A stretch of DNA of 64,000 nt, from assembly GCF_002115825.1 (NCBI RefSeq), contig NZ_JFJZ01000011.1, positions 90,629 through 154,628 of the forward strand. Reading direction: 5' to 3'. The DNA is from Thalassospira sp. MCCC 1A01428. GTDB lineage: Bacteria > Pseudomonadota > Alphaproteobacteria > Rhodospirillales > Thalassospiraceae. The notes under the pieces were generated by a model, which saw only the letters and a list, made by a program, of their open reading frames with translations, was not told the origin of the DNA and ran no database searches. Below are positions 25,791 to 35,466 of this stretch, one piece after another (position 1 is the stretch's first letter; every line of letters begins with the position of its first letter). The position numbers were made by a program, and so were the translations under genes.

Positions 25791-26456
25791 TTAGTTGTCT
25801 TTATTGACCCGTTCCTTCAAGGCCTTCAGGTCATCTTCGATCCCAAGTTCCGCTTCAAGATCGCCGAACTGCTCGTCTAGCGATTTGGCACGACCCATAT
25901 CATAGGAATCTGCACTGGCTTCAAGTTCGTCAATTTTACGTTCCATTGCCTCATACCGCAGCAAGGCATCATCGATCTGGCCATTATGCAGTTTTTCGCG
26001 CATTTTGACCCGTTTTTCTGCGGTTTTCATCCGAATTTCCACCGCACGCTGCTTGCCTTTGGCTTCGTTCAGTTTGTTGTGCAGTTTGTTCAGATCTTCG
26101 TCAAACTTACCCAGTGTTTCTTCGATCACTTCAAGCTCACGTTCCAGTACCACCGATTGCTCAGCCAAACGACGACGCGCCATCAGCGCCCCCTTGGCCA
26201 AATCATCACGGCCCTTGGAAACCGCAAATTCGGCTTTTTCTTCCCATTCATTCTGGCCGTCATGCAGCTTTTTCAGCTTGCGTTCGACTTCCTTTTTATC
26301 CGCAATGGCCTTAACGGCACTGGAACGGACTTCAACCAAAGTGTCTTCCATTTCCTGAATCATCAGGCGCACCATCTTTTCCGGGTCTTCGGCCCGGTCC
26401 AGCAGCGAATTGATATTGGCATTAACGATATCGGACAAACGCGAGAACACGCCCAT
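25791..26456 (-). CDS. pspA: Phage shock protein A
   Basis: A 221-residue coiled-coil protein of the PspA/IM30 family, standard in length, with the N-terminal amphipathic helix GVFSRLSDIVNANINSLLD and the EDPEKMVRLMIQEMEDTLVEV segment. In family members the helix binds stressed membranes and the protein both stabilises them and inhibits the enhancer-binding protein PspF. It is the first gene of pspABC, preceded by a sigma54 promoter and divergent from pspF. Confidence 0.97.
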   Translation of the reverse strand: MGVFSRLSDIVNANINSLLDRAEDPEKMVRLMIQEMEDTLVEVRSSAVKAIADKKEVERKLKKLHDGQNEWEEKAEFAVSKGRDDLAKGALMARRRLAEQSVVLERELEVIEETLGKFDEDLNKLHNKLNEAKGKQRAVEIRMKTAEKRVKMREKLHNGQIDDALLRYEAMERKIDELEASADSYDMGRAKSLDEQFGDLEAELGIEDDLKALKERVNKDN

Positions 26457-26501
26457 TGCTCGATCTCCTGTTGGGGGATGTAAACTCTTCTGCCCTTCTA
26501 T

Positions 26502-26517
26502 TGCAGGCAGCGTGCCA
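26502..26517 (-). promoter_or_regulatory. Sigma54 promoter of pspABC
   Basis: On the minus strand TGGCACGCTGCCTGCA fits the sigma54 consensus TGGCACG-N4-TTGCW with one mismatch and exact GG-to-GC spacing. It lies about 45 bases before the pspA start and faces pspF-encoded activation. Confidence 0.88.
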
Positions 26518-26535
26518 ACTTTATGTTTTCATAAA

Positions 26536-26548
26536 AATCAATAACTTA
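26536..26548 (+). promoter_or_regulatory. IHF site in psp control region
   Basis: AATCAATAACTTA matches the IHF consensus WATCAANNNNTTR exactly. It lies between the sigma54 promoter and the likely PspF sites, the same order as in the E. coli psp region. Confidence 0.65.
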
Positions 26549-26550
26549 CA

Positions 26551-26572
26551 GATCAATCGCCATTTTTGATTA
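26551..26572. promoter_or_regulatory. Candidate PspF upstream activating sequence
   Basis: ATCAA (26552-26556) and TTGAT (26566-26570) form a dyad with nine bases between. Its place upstream of the IHF site and next to the pspF start suits a PspF enhancer that would also allow autorepression of pspF. The assignment is positional. Confidence 0.4.
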
Positions 26573-26620
26573 ATATTTATCGCGACATTTATAGTGTTTT
26601 CCGATAACGTTTTTCGCGAA

Positions 26621-27652
26621 ATGGACACCAGATCACAACCTATATTGGGCGAAGACCCCCGTTTTTTGGCAGCCCTGGAGCATGTTTCGCGCCTGGCACC
26701 AATTAATCGCCCGTGCCTGGTGATTGGTGAACGCGGGTCGGGCAAGGAACTGCTTGCTGCCCGCCTGCATTATCTTTCCACACGCTGGGGCGGGCCGCTG
26801 GTCAAGGTCAATTGCGCGGCACTAAGTGAAACCTTGCTTGATACCGAATTGTTTGGCCACGAAGCCGGGGCCTTTACCGGGGCTGCCAAACGCCACACGG
26901 GCCGGTTTGAACGCGCCAATGGCGGCAGCATCATTCTAGATGAAATTGCCACCGCCAGCCCCATGGTGCAGGAAAAATTGCTGCGCGTTGTCGAATATGG
27001 CGAAATTGAACGGGTTGGCGGCAGCGAAATTATTGATGTTGATGTCCGTGTGATTGGCGTTACCAATGAAAACCTCAAACACCTGGCGGCACAGGGAAAA
27101 TTTCGCGCCGATTTGCTTGACCGGCTGGCATTTGACGTAATTGCCGTGCCGCCCTTGCGCGAACGGCCGGACGATATATTACCGCTGGCCGAACAGTTTG
27201 CCCTGGAAATGACCAAACGCTTGTCACGCCAGGTATTTTCAGGCTTTAGCAAACATGCCACACAACAATTGCAAAATTACGACTGGCCCGGAAATGTGCG
27301 CGAATTGCGTAACGCCGTTGAACGCAGCCTGTATATGTCTGACGACCCGGAGGGCCCGCTGCCCCATATCGTACTGGACCCGTTTGCCGGAATCTGGAGC
27401 GAAACGAAGGCAGACTTTGCAACACCATCAACAAACACGCTGCCTGCCATAGCCGCCCCATCGCCCACATCGAATACAACCAACCCTGCACTGGATTTCA
27501 AGGCAGCGATACGTGACTACGAAATTACCCTGCTTGAACATGCAATGCACCAAAGCCACAACAACCAAACCGAAGCTGCCGAAATGCTGAAGCTGAATTA
27601 TCACCAGCTTCGCCGCTTGCTGGAAAAACACGACTTGCTGCCAACAAGATAA
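26621..27652 (+). CDS. pspF: Psp operon sigma54 enhancer-binding protein
   Basis: PspF activates sigma54 RNA polymerase at the psp promoter and is inhibited by PspA. The protein begins directly with an AAA+ domain, without a receiver domain, as PspF does. Walker A GERGSGKE is at about 36-43 and the sigma54-contact loop GAFTGA at 83-88; Walker B is in GGSIILDEIA. A Fis-type helix-turn-helix closes the chain (NQTEAAEMLKLNYHQLRRLL). I prefer the ATG at 26621 (343 residues); a GTG at 26594 would add nine. It is divergent from pspABC. Confidence 0.94.
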   Translation: MDTRSQPILGEDPRFLAALEHVSRLAPINRPCLVIGERGSGKELLAARLHYLSTRWGGPLVKVNCAALSETLLDTELFGHEAGAFTGAAKRHTGRFERANGGSIILDEIATASPMVQEKLLRVVEYGEIERVGGSEIIDVDVRVIGVTNENLKHLAAQGKFRADLLDRLAFDVIAVPPLRERPDDILPLAEQFALEMTKRLSRQVFSGFSKHATQQLQNYDWPGNVRELRNAVERSLYMSDDPEGPLPHIVLDPFAGIWSETKADFATPSTNTLPAIAAPSPTSNTTNPALDFKAAIRDYEITLLEHAMHQSHNNQTEAAEMLKLNYHQLRRLLEKHDLLPTR

Positions 27653-27881
27653 AACCAACATGTATCAGCCCCGTACCCCAGGCTATTCCAGGTATGACGC
27701 CATTAAACGCTGGCACCTGACATTCTGGTTTGCGAACAAAAATCACGTCAGATAGATGGCTTATGGCTGCGCGAACCTAGCCAATTTCTACATGATGCCT
27801 TGCCCCGGGCGCAGAAATTTCTCAGTCGTTTTTCATCGCCGCCACCACCAATGATCGCACCTTCGCCACAGGAACCGTTCC

Positions 27882-29027
27882 ATGCCCAACCCGCAAAACA
27901 ATAACCCGCAAACTGCCCTGCGCGCTGTTTACATGCGCGGCGGTACCAGCCGGGCACTGTTTTTCCACGAAAAAGACCTGCCCGCAGCAGGTCCAGCCCG
28001 TAATGCCATGATATTGGCCGCCATGGGCAGCCCCGACCCGCACAAACGCCAATTGGATGGTATGGGCGGTGGCATTTCGTCATTGTCAAAAATTGCCATC
28101 ATCGGCCCGGCAAGCAGATCGGATGCCGACATTGATTACACCTTCGGCCAGGTCGCGGTTGATACCGCCGTGGTGAGCTATAAGGGAAATTGCGGCAATA
28201 TTTCATCGGCGGTCGGGCCGTTTGCCATCGATGAAGGGCTGATACCCCCCGACAGCAGCACACAGGCAACCGTGCGCATCCATAATACCAATACCGGCAA
28301 AATCATTGTTGCGCGTTTTGCCCTGCAAAATGGCAAAGCGGCAGTTATGGGGGATTTTGCACTGGATGGTGTGGCGGGTACGGCAAACCCGATTGCACTG
28401 GACTTTCTAAATCCCGGCGGATCCTCCACCGGTCATATCCTGCCCACCGGCAACGTAACCGATCAGATCGAAACAGAAGGATTTGGCCCGCTTGAGGTTT
28501 CGCTGATCGATGTGAGCAACCCGGTAGCCTGCTTGCGTGCAAGCGATCTAAACCTGACCGGCAGTGAAAGCCCGGCTGACTTGACCGCCATGCCGAACCT
28601 TCTGGAACGGATTGAAACGATCCGCATCGCTGCCGCTGTCAAGATGGGATTATGCAGCGCCGAAGAAGCCCGCACCACATTGCGCAACCTGCCGCAAATT
28701 GCAATTGTGTCCGCACCATCACCGGGCAACAACGCCCATATCACGGTCCGCATGATTTCTGCCGGACAGGCCCATTTGGCAACGCCGCTTACCGGGGGCA
28801 TGTGCCTTGCCGCTGCCATGCGTATTCCTGCAACAATCGCCAATCGCACGGCGCATCTTCCCGTCGACCCGGCTCAACCGCTTAATATCAGTCATCCGTC
28901 TGGCACCTTGACTGTCGATGCAACCATTTTAACCACCCCGGAACTACACATCCCGTCAGTAACAGTATATCGCAGTGCGCGGCGACTTATGCAGGGCGAG
29001 GTTTTAGTGCCGACCCATCGCATTTAA
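27882..29027 (+). CDS. PrpF-family isomerase
   Basis: A 381-residue protein of the PrpF/AcnD-accessory fold (diaminopimelate-epimerase-like), recognised by the start VYMRGGTSRALFFHEKDLP, the GMGGGISSLSKIAIIG segment, the NCGNISSAVGPFAI motif with the catalytic-type Cys, and TGGMCLAAA near the end. Relatives include the 2-methylaconitate isomerase PrpF and 4-oxalomesaconate tautomerase GalD. No prp or gal genes adjoin, so the substrate is open. An AGGAAC site precedes the ATG. It stands alone between pspF and a convergent acyl-CoA dehydrogenase. Confidence 0.88.
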   Translation: MPNPQNNNPQTALRAVYMRGGTSRALFFHEKDLPAAGPARNAMILAAMGSPDPHKRQLDGMGGGISSLSKIAIIGPASRSDADIDYTFGQVAVDTAVVSYKGNCGNISSAVGPFAIDEGLIPPDSSTQATVRIHNTNTGKIIVARFALQNGKAAVMGDFALDGVAGTANPIALDFLNPGGSSTGHILPTGNVTDQIETEGFGPLEVSLIDVSNPVACLRASDLNLTGSESPADLTAMPNLLERIETIRIAAAVKMGLCSAEEARTTLRNLPQIAIVSAPSPGNNAHITVRMISAGQAHLATPLTGGMCLAAAMRIPATIANRTAHLPVDPAQPLNISHPSGTLTVDATILTTPELHIPSVTVYRSARRLMQGEVLVPTHRI

Positions 29028-29047
29028 CGCAATCAGGCCAAAATGGT

Positions 29048-30181
29048 CTAGTCCGCCAGCGACCGTGCAATCACCATGCGTTGAATATCGGATGTGCCTT
29101 CATAAATCTGGCAAACACGCACATCGCGATAGATGCGCTCCAGCGGAAAGTCTTTAAGGTAGCCATACCCGCCGTGGATCTGGATCGCCTTGGAGCAGAC
29201 TTCTTCGGCCATTTCGGATGCAAACAGTTTTGCCATGCAGGCCTCGGTCAGGCAGGGCTTACCGTCGTCACGCAACTGTGCCGCACGATGGACCAAAAGG
29301 CGGGCGGCATCAATTTTGGTCGCCATATCGGCCAGACGAAAAGCAACCGCCTGATGGTCAATTATCTTTTTGCCAAATGTTTCGCGTTCATTGGCATAAT
29401 CACGGGCGGCATCAAAGGCGGCACGCGCCATGCCCACCGATTGCGCAGCAATGCCAATGCGCCCGCCTTCAAGATTGGCAAGGGCGATTTTATAGCCCTG
29501 CCCTTCGGCCCCTAGCATGTTTTCGTCGGGCACCCGGCATTCAACAAAGGTAATCTGGCAGGTATCAGATGCGTTTTGGCCCAGTTTTTCTTCGGTTCGC
29601 GATACCACATAGCCCGGCGTGTCGGTCGGCACGATAAAGGCGGAAATACCGCGTTTTCCGGCTGAAGGGTCAGTCACGGCAAACACAATGGCGATATCAC
29701 CTTCGCGGCCTGATGTGATGAACTGTTTGGCCCCGTCAATCACCCAGTGATCGCCATCGCGAACGGCCCGGGTTTTAAGGGCACTGGCATCGGACCCCGC
29801 CTGTGGTTCGGTCAGGCAAAACACGCCAATTTTTTCACCAAGCGCCATAGGCACCAGAAATTCCTGTTTCTGGGCCTCGGTGCCGAATTTTAAAATCGGC
29901 ATACAGCCAACCGAATTATGCACCGACATAATCGTCGAGGTCGCGCCGTCGCCTGCGGCGATTTCTTCTAACGCAAGCGCATAGGACACATGGTCCATGC
30001 CTGCCCCGCCATATTGTTCGGGAACCAGCATGCCCAAAAAACCAAGCTCACCCAGTCCGTTAATCGCTTCGGCGGGGAAAATATGGTGCGCGTCCCATTT
30101 TGCCGCGTGAGGTTTTAATTCGTTTTCGGCAAATTCACGCGCGGTATCGCGCACCATGATCTGATGTTCTTCCAACCGCAT
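29048..30181 (-). CDS. Acyl-CoA dehydrogenase
   Basis: This 377-residue flavoenzyme shows the acyl-CoA dehydrogenase signatures [21 protein letters not shown] (in two halves) and [20 protein letters not shown], and the catalytic Glu in [17 protein letters not shown] at the C-terminus, the position used by short-chain enzymes. Length is standard. It is the last of five co-directional genes that start with a thioesterase at 33957 and include isovaleryl-CoA dehydrogenase. It probably acts on a short or branched acyl-CoA; the exact chain cannot be read. Confidence 0.93.
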   Translation of the reverse strand: MRLEEHQIMVRDTAREFAENELKPHAAKWDAHHIFPAEAINGLGELGFLGMLVPEQYGGAGMDHVSYALALEEIAAGDGATSTIMSVHNSVGCMPILKFGTEAQKQEFLVPMALGEKIGVFCLTEPQAGSDASALKTRAVRDGDHWVIDGAKQFITSGREGDIAIVFAVTDPSAGKRGISAFIVPTDTPGYVVSRTEEKLGQNASDTCQITFVECRVPDENMLGAEGQGYKIALANLEGGRIGIAAQSVGMARAAFDAARDYANERETFGKKIIDHQAVAFRLADMATKIDAARLLVHRAAQLRDDGKPCLTEACMAKLFASEMAEEVCSKAIQIHGGYGYLKDFPLERIYRDVRVCQIYEGTSDIQRMVIARSLAD

Positions 30182-30259
30182 GGCGGCTCATCCTCCCGAT
30201 TGGGCGACATTACCGGCCATACGATCGCAACGGGGATACCCCCAAAGACCAGGCCAGGT

Positions 30260-30880
30260 TTATTCTTCGCCCTGAACAAATTCATCCTGCGCCGCATTAT
30301 AGCGCCACAGAACCCCTTCTTTCATGCCATACCACCACCCGTGCAGGGTAAGGTCACCAGCTTCAACCCGTTCCTTGATGAACGGGAACGTCATCAGATT
30401 TGTTAGCGAATTACGGATCGAATGACGCGATACCTTGTCCACATCCGGTCCGTGGTGAAGGCAGCATTTCGCCATGCTGACCCATTCACCGATAAAGTCA
30501 CGCTCAGGAACCTTTCCCGCTTCTCCATGCTCGACCAGTGCCTGAATCCCCCCACACGCCGAGTGACCCAAAATCACGATATCGTTGACCTTAAGGTCCC
30601 GAACCGCAAACTCGATGGCAGACGACGTGCCATGATAATTTTCGTCGGGCTCATAAGGCGGGACAAGATTGGCAACATTGCGGATGACGAACATTTCGCC
30701 CGGCTCTGCATTGGTCAAAATGGCGGGATCAACGCGTGAGTCCGAACAGGCAATCAGCAACACTTCCGGCTTCTGACCCATATTGACCAAATCTTCAACG
30801 CGCTCAGGGCGCTGTTCGTAATACATCGCCCTGAAGCTTTTGAAACCGGCCAGCATCCGCTCGACAGTGCTTTTTGCCAT
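30260..30880 (-). CDS. Beta-class carbonic anhydrase
   Basis: The 206-residue product interconverts CO2 and bicarbonate using zinc. The ligands are seen in ACSDSRVDP (Cys and Asp) and GHSACGG (His and Cys). The ATG at 30880 has GGGA upstream; the reading frame extends further but without support. It lies among acyl-CoA degradation genes, where bicarbonate could feed a biotin-dependent carboxylase such as methylcrotonyl-CoA carboxylase, although that carboxylase is not in this window. Confidence 0.94.
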   Translation of the reverse strand: MAKSTVERMLAGFKSFRAMYYEQRPERVEDLVNMGQKPEVLLIACSDSRVDPAILTNAEPGEMFVIRNVANLVPPYEPDENYHGTSSAIEFAVRDLKVNDIVILGHSACGGIQALVEHGEAGKVPERDFIGEWVSMAKCCLHHGPDVDKVSRHSIRNSLTNLMTFPFIKERVEAGDLTLHGWWYGMKEGVLWRYNAAQDEFVQGEE

Positions 30881-30986
30881 CGTGTCAATTCCCTGTGTTG
30901 AAATACTCTCTCGTGGCACAAAATAAGAGTAATCCACCGGCTTGGGTAGCCCCGAAAAGACAGTTTTTAGAATTTCTCTAAAGTGA

Positions 30987-32171
30987 TCAGATCAGCTCCA
31001 CCGCCATTGCAGTGGCTTCGCCGCCGCCAATACACAGCGATGCAACACCCTTTTTGCCCCCGCGCGCCTGAAGGGCATGGATCAAAGTAACCAGCAATCG
31101 TGCGCCTGTTGCCCCAATCGGATGCCCAAGGGCACAGGCCCCGCCATTAACATTGACCTTCGCGTGGTCCAGCGACAAATCGCGCATCGCGGCCATGGCA
31201 ACCACGGCAAAGGCTTCGTTGATTTCCCATAAATCAACGTCATCGACATTCCAGCCGGTTTTTGCCAGGACCTTGCGAATAGACTCTATCGGTGCCGTGG
31301 TAAACCAGCACGGTTCCTGGGCATGGGTGGCATGAGCAAGCACACGAGCCAGCGGTTTCAGGCCACGTTTTTCGGCTTCGCTTTGGCGCATCATCACCAA
31401 TGCGGCCGCCCCGTCGGAAATGGATGCCGAATGCGCCGCCGTTACCGTACCATCCTTGCGAAAAGCCGGGCGCAAGGCAGGAATTTTTTCAGGGTTGGAT
31501 TTGGGCGGTTGCTCATCGGTAGAAACAACAACATCACCTTTGCGGGTTGAAACTGTAACCGGGGTAATTTCACCTTCAAACTGACCGGTTTTAATGGCTT
31601 CCTGCGCACGGGTAAGCGATGCAATGGCATATTCATCCTGTGCGTCGCGGGTAAAGCCGTATTTATCCGCCGTGTTTTCGGCAAAGGTCCCCATGGAACG
31701 GCCTTTTTCATAGGCATCTTCCAAACCGTCCAGCGCCATATGGTCATAAACCTGTGAATGACCATATTTGTTGCCACCACGCATATTGGGCAGCAAATAC
31801 GGCGCATTGGTCATGCTTTCCATACCGCCCACCACCATCGCTGTGGCACTGCCAGCCAGCAAAATGTCATGAGCCAGCATCGCTGCTTTCATGCCCGATC
31901 CGCACATTTTATTAATCGTTGTCGCCCCCGCAGCACGCGGAATACCGGCATTCCAGGCTGCCTGGCGCGCGGGTGCCTGTCCCTGCCCGGCAGGCAGCAC
32001 ATTGCCCATTATCACTTCATCAATGTCATCAGCCGAAACATTGGCGCGTTCCAGTGCGGCTTTGATAGCAAAGCCACCCAGTTCAGCCGCAGTCAGACTG
32101 GCAAAATCACCCAGCAAACCGCCCATCGGGGTACGGGCACAGGAAACAATTACAACCGGATCATTCTTCAT
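30987..32171 (-). CDS. Acetyl-CoA C-acetyltransferase (thiolase)
   Basis: A 394-residue thiolase with the active-site Cys in TINKMCGSGMKAAM, the NEAFAVV motif, GGACALGHPIGATGAR and the C-terminal CIGGGEATAM with the second catalytic Cys. The start at 32171 follows AAAGGGG. It lies 53 bases after isovaleryl-CoA dehydrogenase and could finish leucine or ketone-body breakdown by cleaving acetoacetyl-CoA; a biosynthetic direction for polyhydroxybutyrate is equally possible for this family. Confidence 0.95.
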   Translation of the reverse strand: MKNDPVVIVSCARTPMGGLLGDFASLTAAELGGFAIKAALERANVSADDIDEVIMGNVLPAGQGQAPARQAAWNAGIPRAAGATTINKMCGSGMKAAMLAHDILLAGSATAMVVGGMESMTNAPYLLPNMRGGNKYGHSQVYDHMALDGLEDAYEKGRSMGTFAENTADKYGFTRDAQDEYAIASLTRAQEAIKTGQFEGEITPVTVSTRKGDVVVSTDEQPPKSNPEKIPALRPAFRKDGTVTAAHSASISDGAAALVMMRQSEAEKRGLKPLARVLAHATHAQEPCWFTTAPIESIRKVLAKTGWNVDDVDLWEINEAFAVVAMAAMRDLSLDHAKVNVNGGACALGHPIGATGARLLVTLIHALQARGGKKGVASLCIGGGEATAMAVELI

Positions 32172-32224
32172 CAAAATCCCCTTTATTCGGGAGAACAAAA
32201 TTTATATCGCGAAAATTATGGCAA

Positions 32225-33397
32225 TTACGCCGTTTCACCAAATAATTCACGGCCAATGAGCATACGGCGGATTTCGCTGGTGCCTGCGCCAATTTCGTAA
32301 AGTTTGGCATCGCGCAGCAACCGGCCTGTGGGATATTCGTTAATATAGCCATTACCACCCAGCGCCTGGATCGCCTCCAATGCCATCCATGTCGCTTTTT
32401 CAGCGGCATATAAAATCACCCCGGCCGCATCCTTGCGCGATGTTTCACCGCGATCACAGGCCTTGGCAACTTCGTACACATAGGCACGGCAGGCATTCAT
32501 GGTGGTATACATGTCGGCCATCTTACCCTGCATCAGCTGAAATTCGCCAATCGCCTGACCAAATTGTTTGCGTTCGTGAATATAGGGCACCACAACATCC
32601 ATGCAGGCCCGCATAATGCCCGTGGGGCCAGCAGCCAAAACGGCACGTTCGTAATCAAGGCCGCTCATCAGCACGCGCACGCCGCCATGCAGGTTGCCCA
32701 GCACGTTTTCTTCGGGCACTTCGCAATCCTGAAACACCAGCTCGCAGGTATTGGACCCGCGCATCCCAAGTTTGTCGAGCTTTTGTGCGGTTGAAAAACC
32801 CTTGAAGCCCTTTTCAATAATAAAGGCCGTAATGCCTTTTGGCCCCGCACTGGCATCAGTTTTGGCATAAACCACCAGGGTGTTGGCATCCGGACCATTG
32901 GTGATCCACATTTTATTACCATTCAGGATGTAACGATCACCCTTTTTCTCGGCCCGCAATTTCATGGAAACCACGTCGGAACCGGCACCGGGTTCGCTCA
33001 TGGCGAGCGCCCCAATATGTTCGCCGCTGATCAGCTTGGGCAGATAACGGGCCTTTTGCTCCGCCGTGCCGTTGCGTCGCAACTGGTTCACGCACAAATT
33101 GGAATGCGCCCCATAGGACAATGCAACCGAGGCCGACGCCCGGCTGATTTCCTCCATAGCCACCACATGTTCCAGATAACCAAGGCCGGTGCCGCCATCT
33201 TCTTCGGGCACTGTAATGCCCAACAGGCCCAAATCGCCGAATTTGCGCCATAAATCGTTGGGAAATTCGTTTTTCGCATCAATCTCGGCGGCACGCGGGG
33301 CAATTTCGGCCTCGGCAAAGGACGAAACACTGTCGCGGATGGCTTCGGCGGTTTCGCCAAGATCAAATTTCAAATCGGGAAAATCAACAAATGCCAT
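32225..33397 (-). CDS. ivd: Isovaleryl-CoA dehydrogenase
   Basis: The enzyme oxidises isovaleryl-CoA to 3-methylcrotonyl-CoA in leucine degradation. The 390 residues contain the general acyl-CoA dehydrogenase motifs ([38 protein letters not shown]) and the family-specific catalytic Glu in [17 protein letters not shown], while the usual C-terminal Glu site reads [13 protein letters not shown]. That relocation of the base marks isovaleryl-CoA dehydrogenase. It follows a thioesterase gene downstream of a LiuR-like operator, which supports the leucine assignment. Confidence 0.93.
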   Translation of the reverse strand: MAFVDFPDLKFDLGETAEAIRDSVSSFAEAEIAPRAAEIDAKNEFPNDLWRKFGDLGLLGITVPEEDGGTGLGYLEHVVAMEEISRASASVALSYGAHSNLCVNQLRRNGTAEQKARYLPKLISGEHIGALAMSEPGAGSDVVSMKLRAEKKGDRYILNGNKMWITNGPDANTLVVYAKTDASAGPKGITAFIIEKGFKGFSTAQKLDKLGMRGSNTCELVFQDCEVPEENVLGNLHGGVRVLMSGLDYERAVLAAGPTGIMRACMDVVVPYIHERKQFGQAIGEFQLMQGKMADMYTTMNACRAYVYEVAKACDRGETSRKDAAGVILYAAEKATWMALEAIQALGGNGYINEYPTGRLLRDAKLYEIGAGTSEIRRMLIGRELFGETA

Positions 33398-33440
33398 GGG
33401 ATAATTCCTGCCCTAGATCGATTGTTATAAACGAAAATCC

Positions 33441-33464
33441 GGTGCCGGCATTGCGGCACCTTTT
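33441..33464. terminator. Hairpin between thioesterase and ivd
   Basis: GGTGCCG and CGGCACC pair perfectly around GCATTG, followed by TTTTATTT on the plus strand. On the transcribed minus strand only GGATTTTCG follows, so it may be a partial terminator or RNA-processing hairpin that sets the ratio between the two genes. Confidence 0.5.
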
Positions 33465-33495
33465 ATTTGAATGACGGGCGCTTAACCCGCCTGTG

Positions 33496-33957
33496 TCAGG
33501 CTGCCCCCAACAATTCGGGCGGCAAGCGCATGACTTTCAGGGTTTGAAGGGCCGTCGTGCATAAAACATCACGTTCACCGTCATGGCCAAACACGTCAAT
33601 GCGGGTCACGATAATAGAACGCCCCCGCGATATAACCTCGCCCACGGCGCGCAGCTGATCACCTAACCCCGGTGCGACGATGTTAAGTTTATATTCCACC
33701 GTCAGCATCCCCTGATCCGCGGCAACCAGGCTCCATCCAGCGAAACCACCGGCAATATCGGCCAGCCCGGCAATCGCCCCGCCGTGAAAATAACCGTTAT
33801 GCTGCACCAGATCAGCGCGGGCCGGCATCACCAGCTCCACCCTGCCCGGCATAACCTTTTCCACCCGCGCACCCAGCGACAGATTGTAAGGTTGCTGGGC
33901 AAACCGGCGGCGAACTTCGGCATCATAGTCGGGATTTTGTGGTTCAAATGCGGTCAT
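33496..33957 (-). CDS. PaaI-family hot-dog thioesterase
   Basis: A 153-residue protein with the PaaI-type hot-dog pattern: VELVMPARADLVQHNGYFHGGAIAGLADIAGG holds the conserved HxGxxxxLAD-like helix (HGGAIAGLAD), and TVEYKLNIVAPGLGD forms the following strand. Such enzymes hydrolyse acyl- or aryl-CoA thioesters. It leads the ivd cluster and is preceded by the palindromic operator at 34003-34026, so it may relieve CoA sequestration during branched-chain catabolism. Confidence 0.85.
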   Translation of the reverse strand: MTAFEPQNPDYDAEVRRRFAQQPYNLSLGARVEKVMPGRVELVMPARADLVQHNGYFHGGAIAGLADIAGGFAGWSLVAADQGMLTVEYKLNIVAPGLGDQLRAVGEVISRGRSIIVTRIDVFGHDGERDVLCTTALQTLKVMRLPPELLGAA

Positions 33958-34002
33958 GACGGGCGTGCCATCCTGAAAATCGGAAAATAGATTCCCTTTG
34001 TA

Positions 34003-34026
34003 GTTAACGTTTACGTTAACGTCAAA
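34003..34026. promoter_or_regulatory. LiuR-like operator
   Basis: GTTAACGTTTACGTTAAC (34003-34020) is a perfect palindrome, and overlapping it TTTACGTTAACGTCAA (34010-34025) is a near-perfect dyad. This resembles the operators of the MerR-family regulator LiuR, which controls leucine and isovalerate catabolism in proteobacteria. It lies about 50 bases before the thioesterase gene that leads the ivd cluster. No liuR gene is in the window. Confidence 0.6.
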
Positions 34027-34088
34027 TTAAATCGGCAAGAGACTACCGAATTAATGTTTTGCCCGCGACGAACCTTGGTAATCCCATC

Positions 34089-34123
34089 AAAAAAGGCGAC
34101 ATCCATTAAACGGATGCCGCCTT
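34089..34123 (-). terminator. Terminator after dctM
   Basis: On the minus strand AAGGCGGCATCC and GGATGTCGCCTT pair with one mismatch around a short loop and are followed by a T-run. It lies 48 bases after the dctM stop. Confidence 0.85.
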
Positions 34124-34170
34124 AAAACCGGATCACGCCGCCAACAGCGACCTGCCGAAGGATCAAATCT

Positions 34171-35466
34171 TTATGTGCGGTAGCCTAATAATTCAGGCAG
34201 CCAGGTTACCAATGACGGAAATGCAATCACAAAGGTCATCGCAATCGCCATCGAAAGGACCAGCCACAGGCTCCATCCCACCGATTTTTCCAGCGGAATA
34301 CCGGCAATTCTGGTGGTGACCATCAAATTAACGGCAACGGGGGGCGTGAACTGGCCAATGGCAATGTTCATGGCCATCACCACGCCAAACCAGACCGGGC
34401 TCCAGCCAAATTCCTGCATGATCGGCATCAGGATTGGCAGCATGATCAGATAGATCGACACGCCGTCCAGCACCATACCGGCCAGCAGCAACACCACCAT
34501 GATCAGAGCCAGAACCACATGTTCATTGCCCGACAGGCTAAGAATACCATTTGCCAGCAGATCAAACGTGCCCAACGCCGCACCAGCCCAGGCAAAAATA
34601 CCTGCCAATGTAATGATCAGCATGATCACGCCCGATGTCACCGCCGAATCGACAAACAGCCGGTACAGATCCCGCAAGCGAATGGTGCGATAAACAAACA
34701 TGCCAATCACCAGCCCATAGGCCACAGCAACCACGGCGGCCTCGGTCGGGGTGAACAGGCCCGATCGCAAGCCCCCCAGAATGATAACCGGGGCCAAAAG
34801 ACCGGGCAGGGCATGCATGAAAGCAGGCAGCAAGGCAGACTGGCTTCGGGTTTCCTGTGCGCCAAAATCATGTTTGCGCGACAGCAAAAGCACGGGAATG
34901 ATGATGGCCGCACCGGCCAGAATGCCAGGAATAATACCACCGGCAAACAGGGCACGCAGATCAACACCGGGCACGATGATGGAATAAATGATCAACGCGA
35001 CCGACGGCGGAATAAGAATGGCGGTAGAAGCCCCCGCCGCAATCACGCTGGCGGAAAATTCGCGTGGATACCCCGCCCGCATCATCGACGGGATCATGAC
35101 CATGGCAACCGCTGCGGCATCGGCCGGGCCAGACCCCGACATGCCGCCCATCATCATGCATACCAGCACGGCAACAACAGCCAACCCGCCGCGACGCGGG
35201 CCAACAATGGCACCGGCAAATTCCACCAGCCCCCGCGCCACACCGGACCGTTCAAAAATCATACCGGTTAAAATGAACAGGGGAATGGCGATCAGCGGAT
35301 ATTTGGCAATGCCGTTATAGGTATTGGTGCCAACTGTCGCCAGGGCATAGACATCAAGACCAAAATAAATGCCAACAACAGCAGAAAAACCAAGCGCAAT
35401 GGCAATGGGCGCGCCCATAAACAACAAAACAGCAAAGGACGCCAGCAGGGCGAAACTGGGGGTCAT
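34171..35466 (-). CDS. dctM: TRAP transporter large permease
   Basis: A 431-residue membrane protein with about twelve helices and the DctM/SiaM motifs GMIFERSGVARGLVEFAG and GGMSGSGPADAAAVAMVMIP. It moves a substrate with sodium or proton symport, in complex with the small permease DctQ. Its ATG overlaps the dctQ stop by four bases. The operon is dctP-dctQ-dctM on the minus strand. Confidence 0.95.
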   Translation of the reverse strand: MTPSFALLASFAVLLFMGAPIAIALGFSAVVGIYFGLDVYALATVGTNTYNGIAKYPLIAIPLFILTGMIFERSGVARGLVEFAGAIVGPRRGGLAVVAVLVCMMMGGMSGSGPADAAAVAMVMIPSMMRAGYPREFSASVIAAGASTAILIPPSVALIIYSIIVPGVDLRALFAGGIIPGILAGAAIIIPVLLLSRKHDFGAQETRSQSALLPAFMHALPGLLAPVIILGGLRSGLFTPTEAAVVAVAYGLVIGMFVYRTIRLRDLYRLFVDSAVTSGVIMLIITLAGIFAWAGAALGTFDLLANGILSLSGNEHVVLALIMVVLLLAGMVLDGVSIYLIMLPILMPIMQEFGWSPVWFGVVMAMNIAIGQFTPPVAVNLMVTTRIAGIPLEKSVGWSLWLVLSMAIAMTFVIAFPSLVTWLPELLGYRT

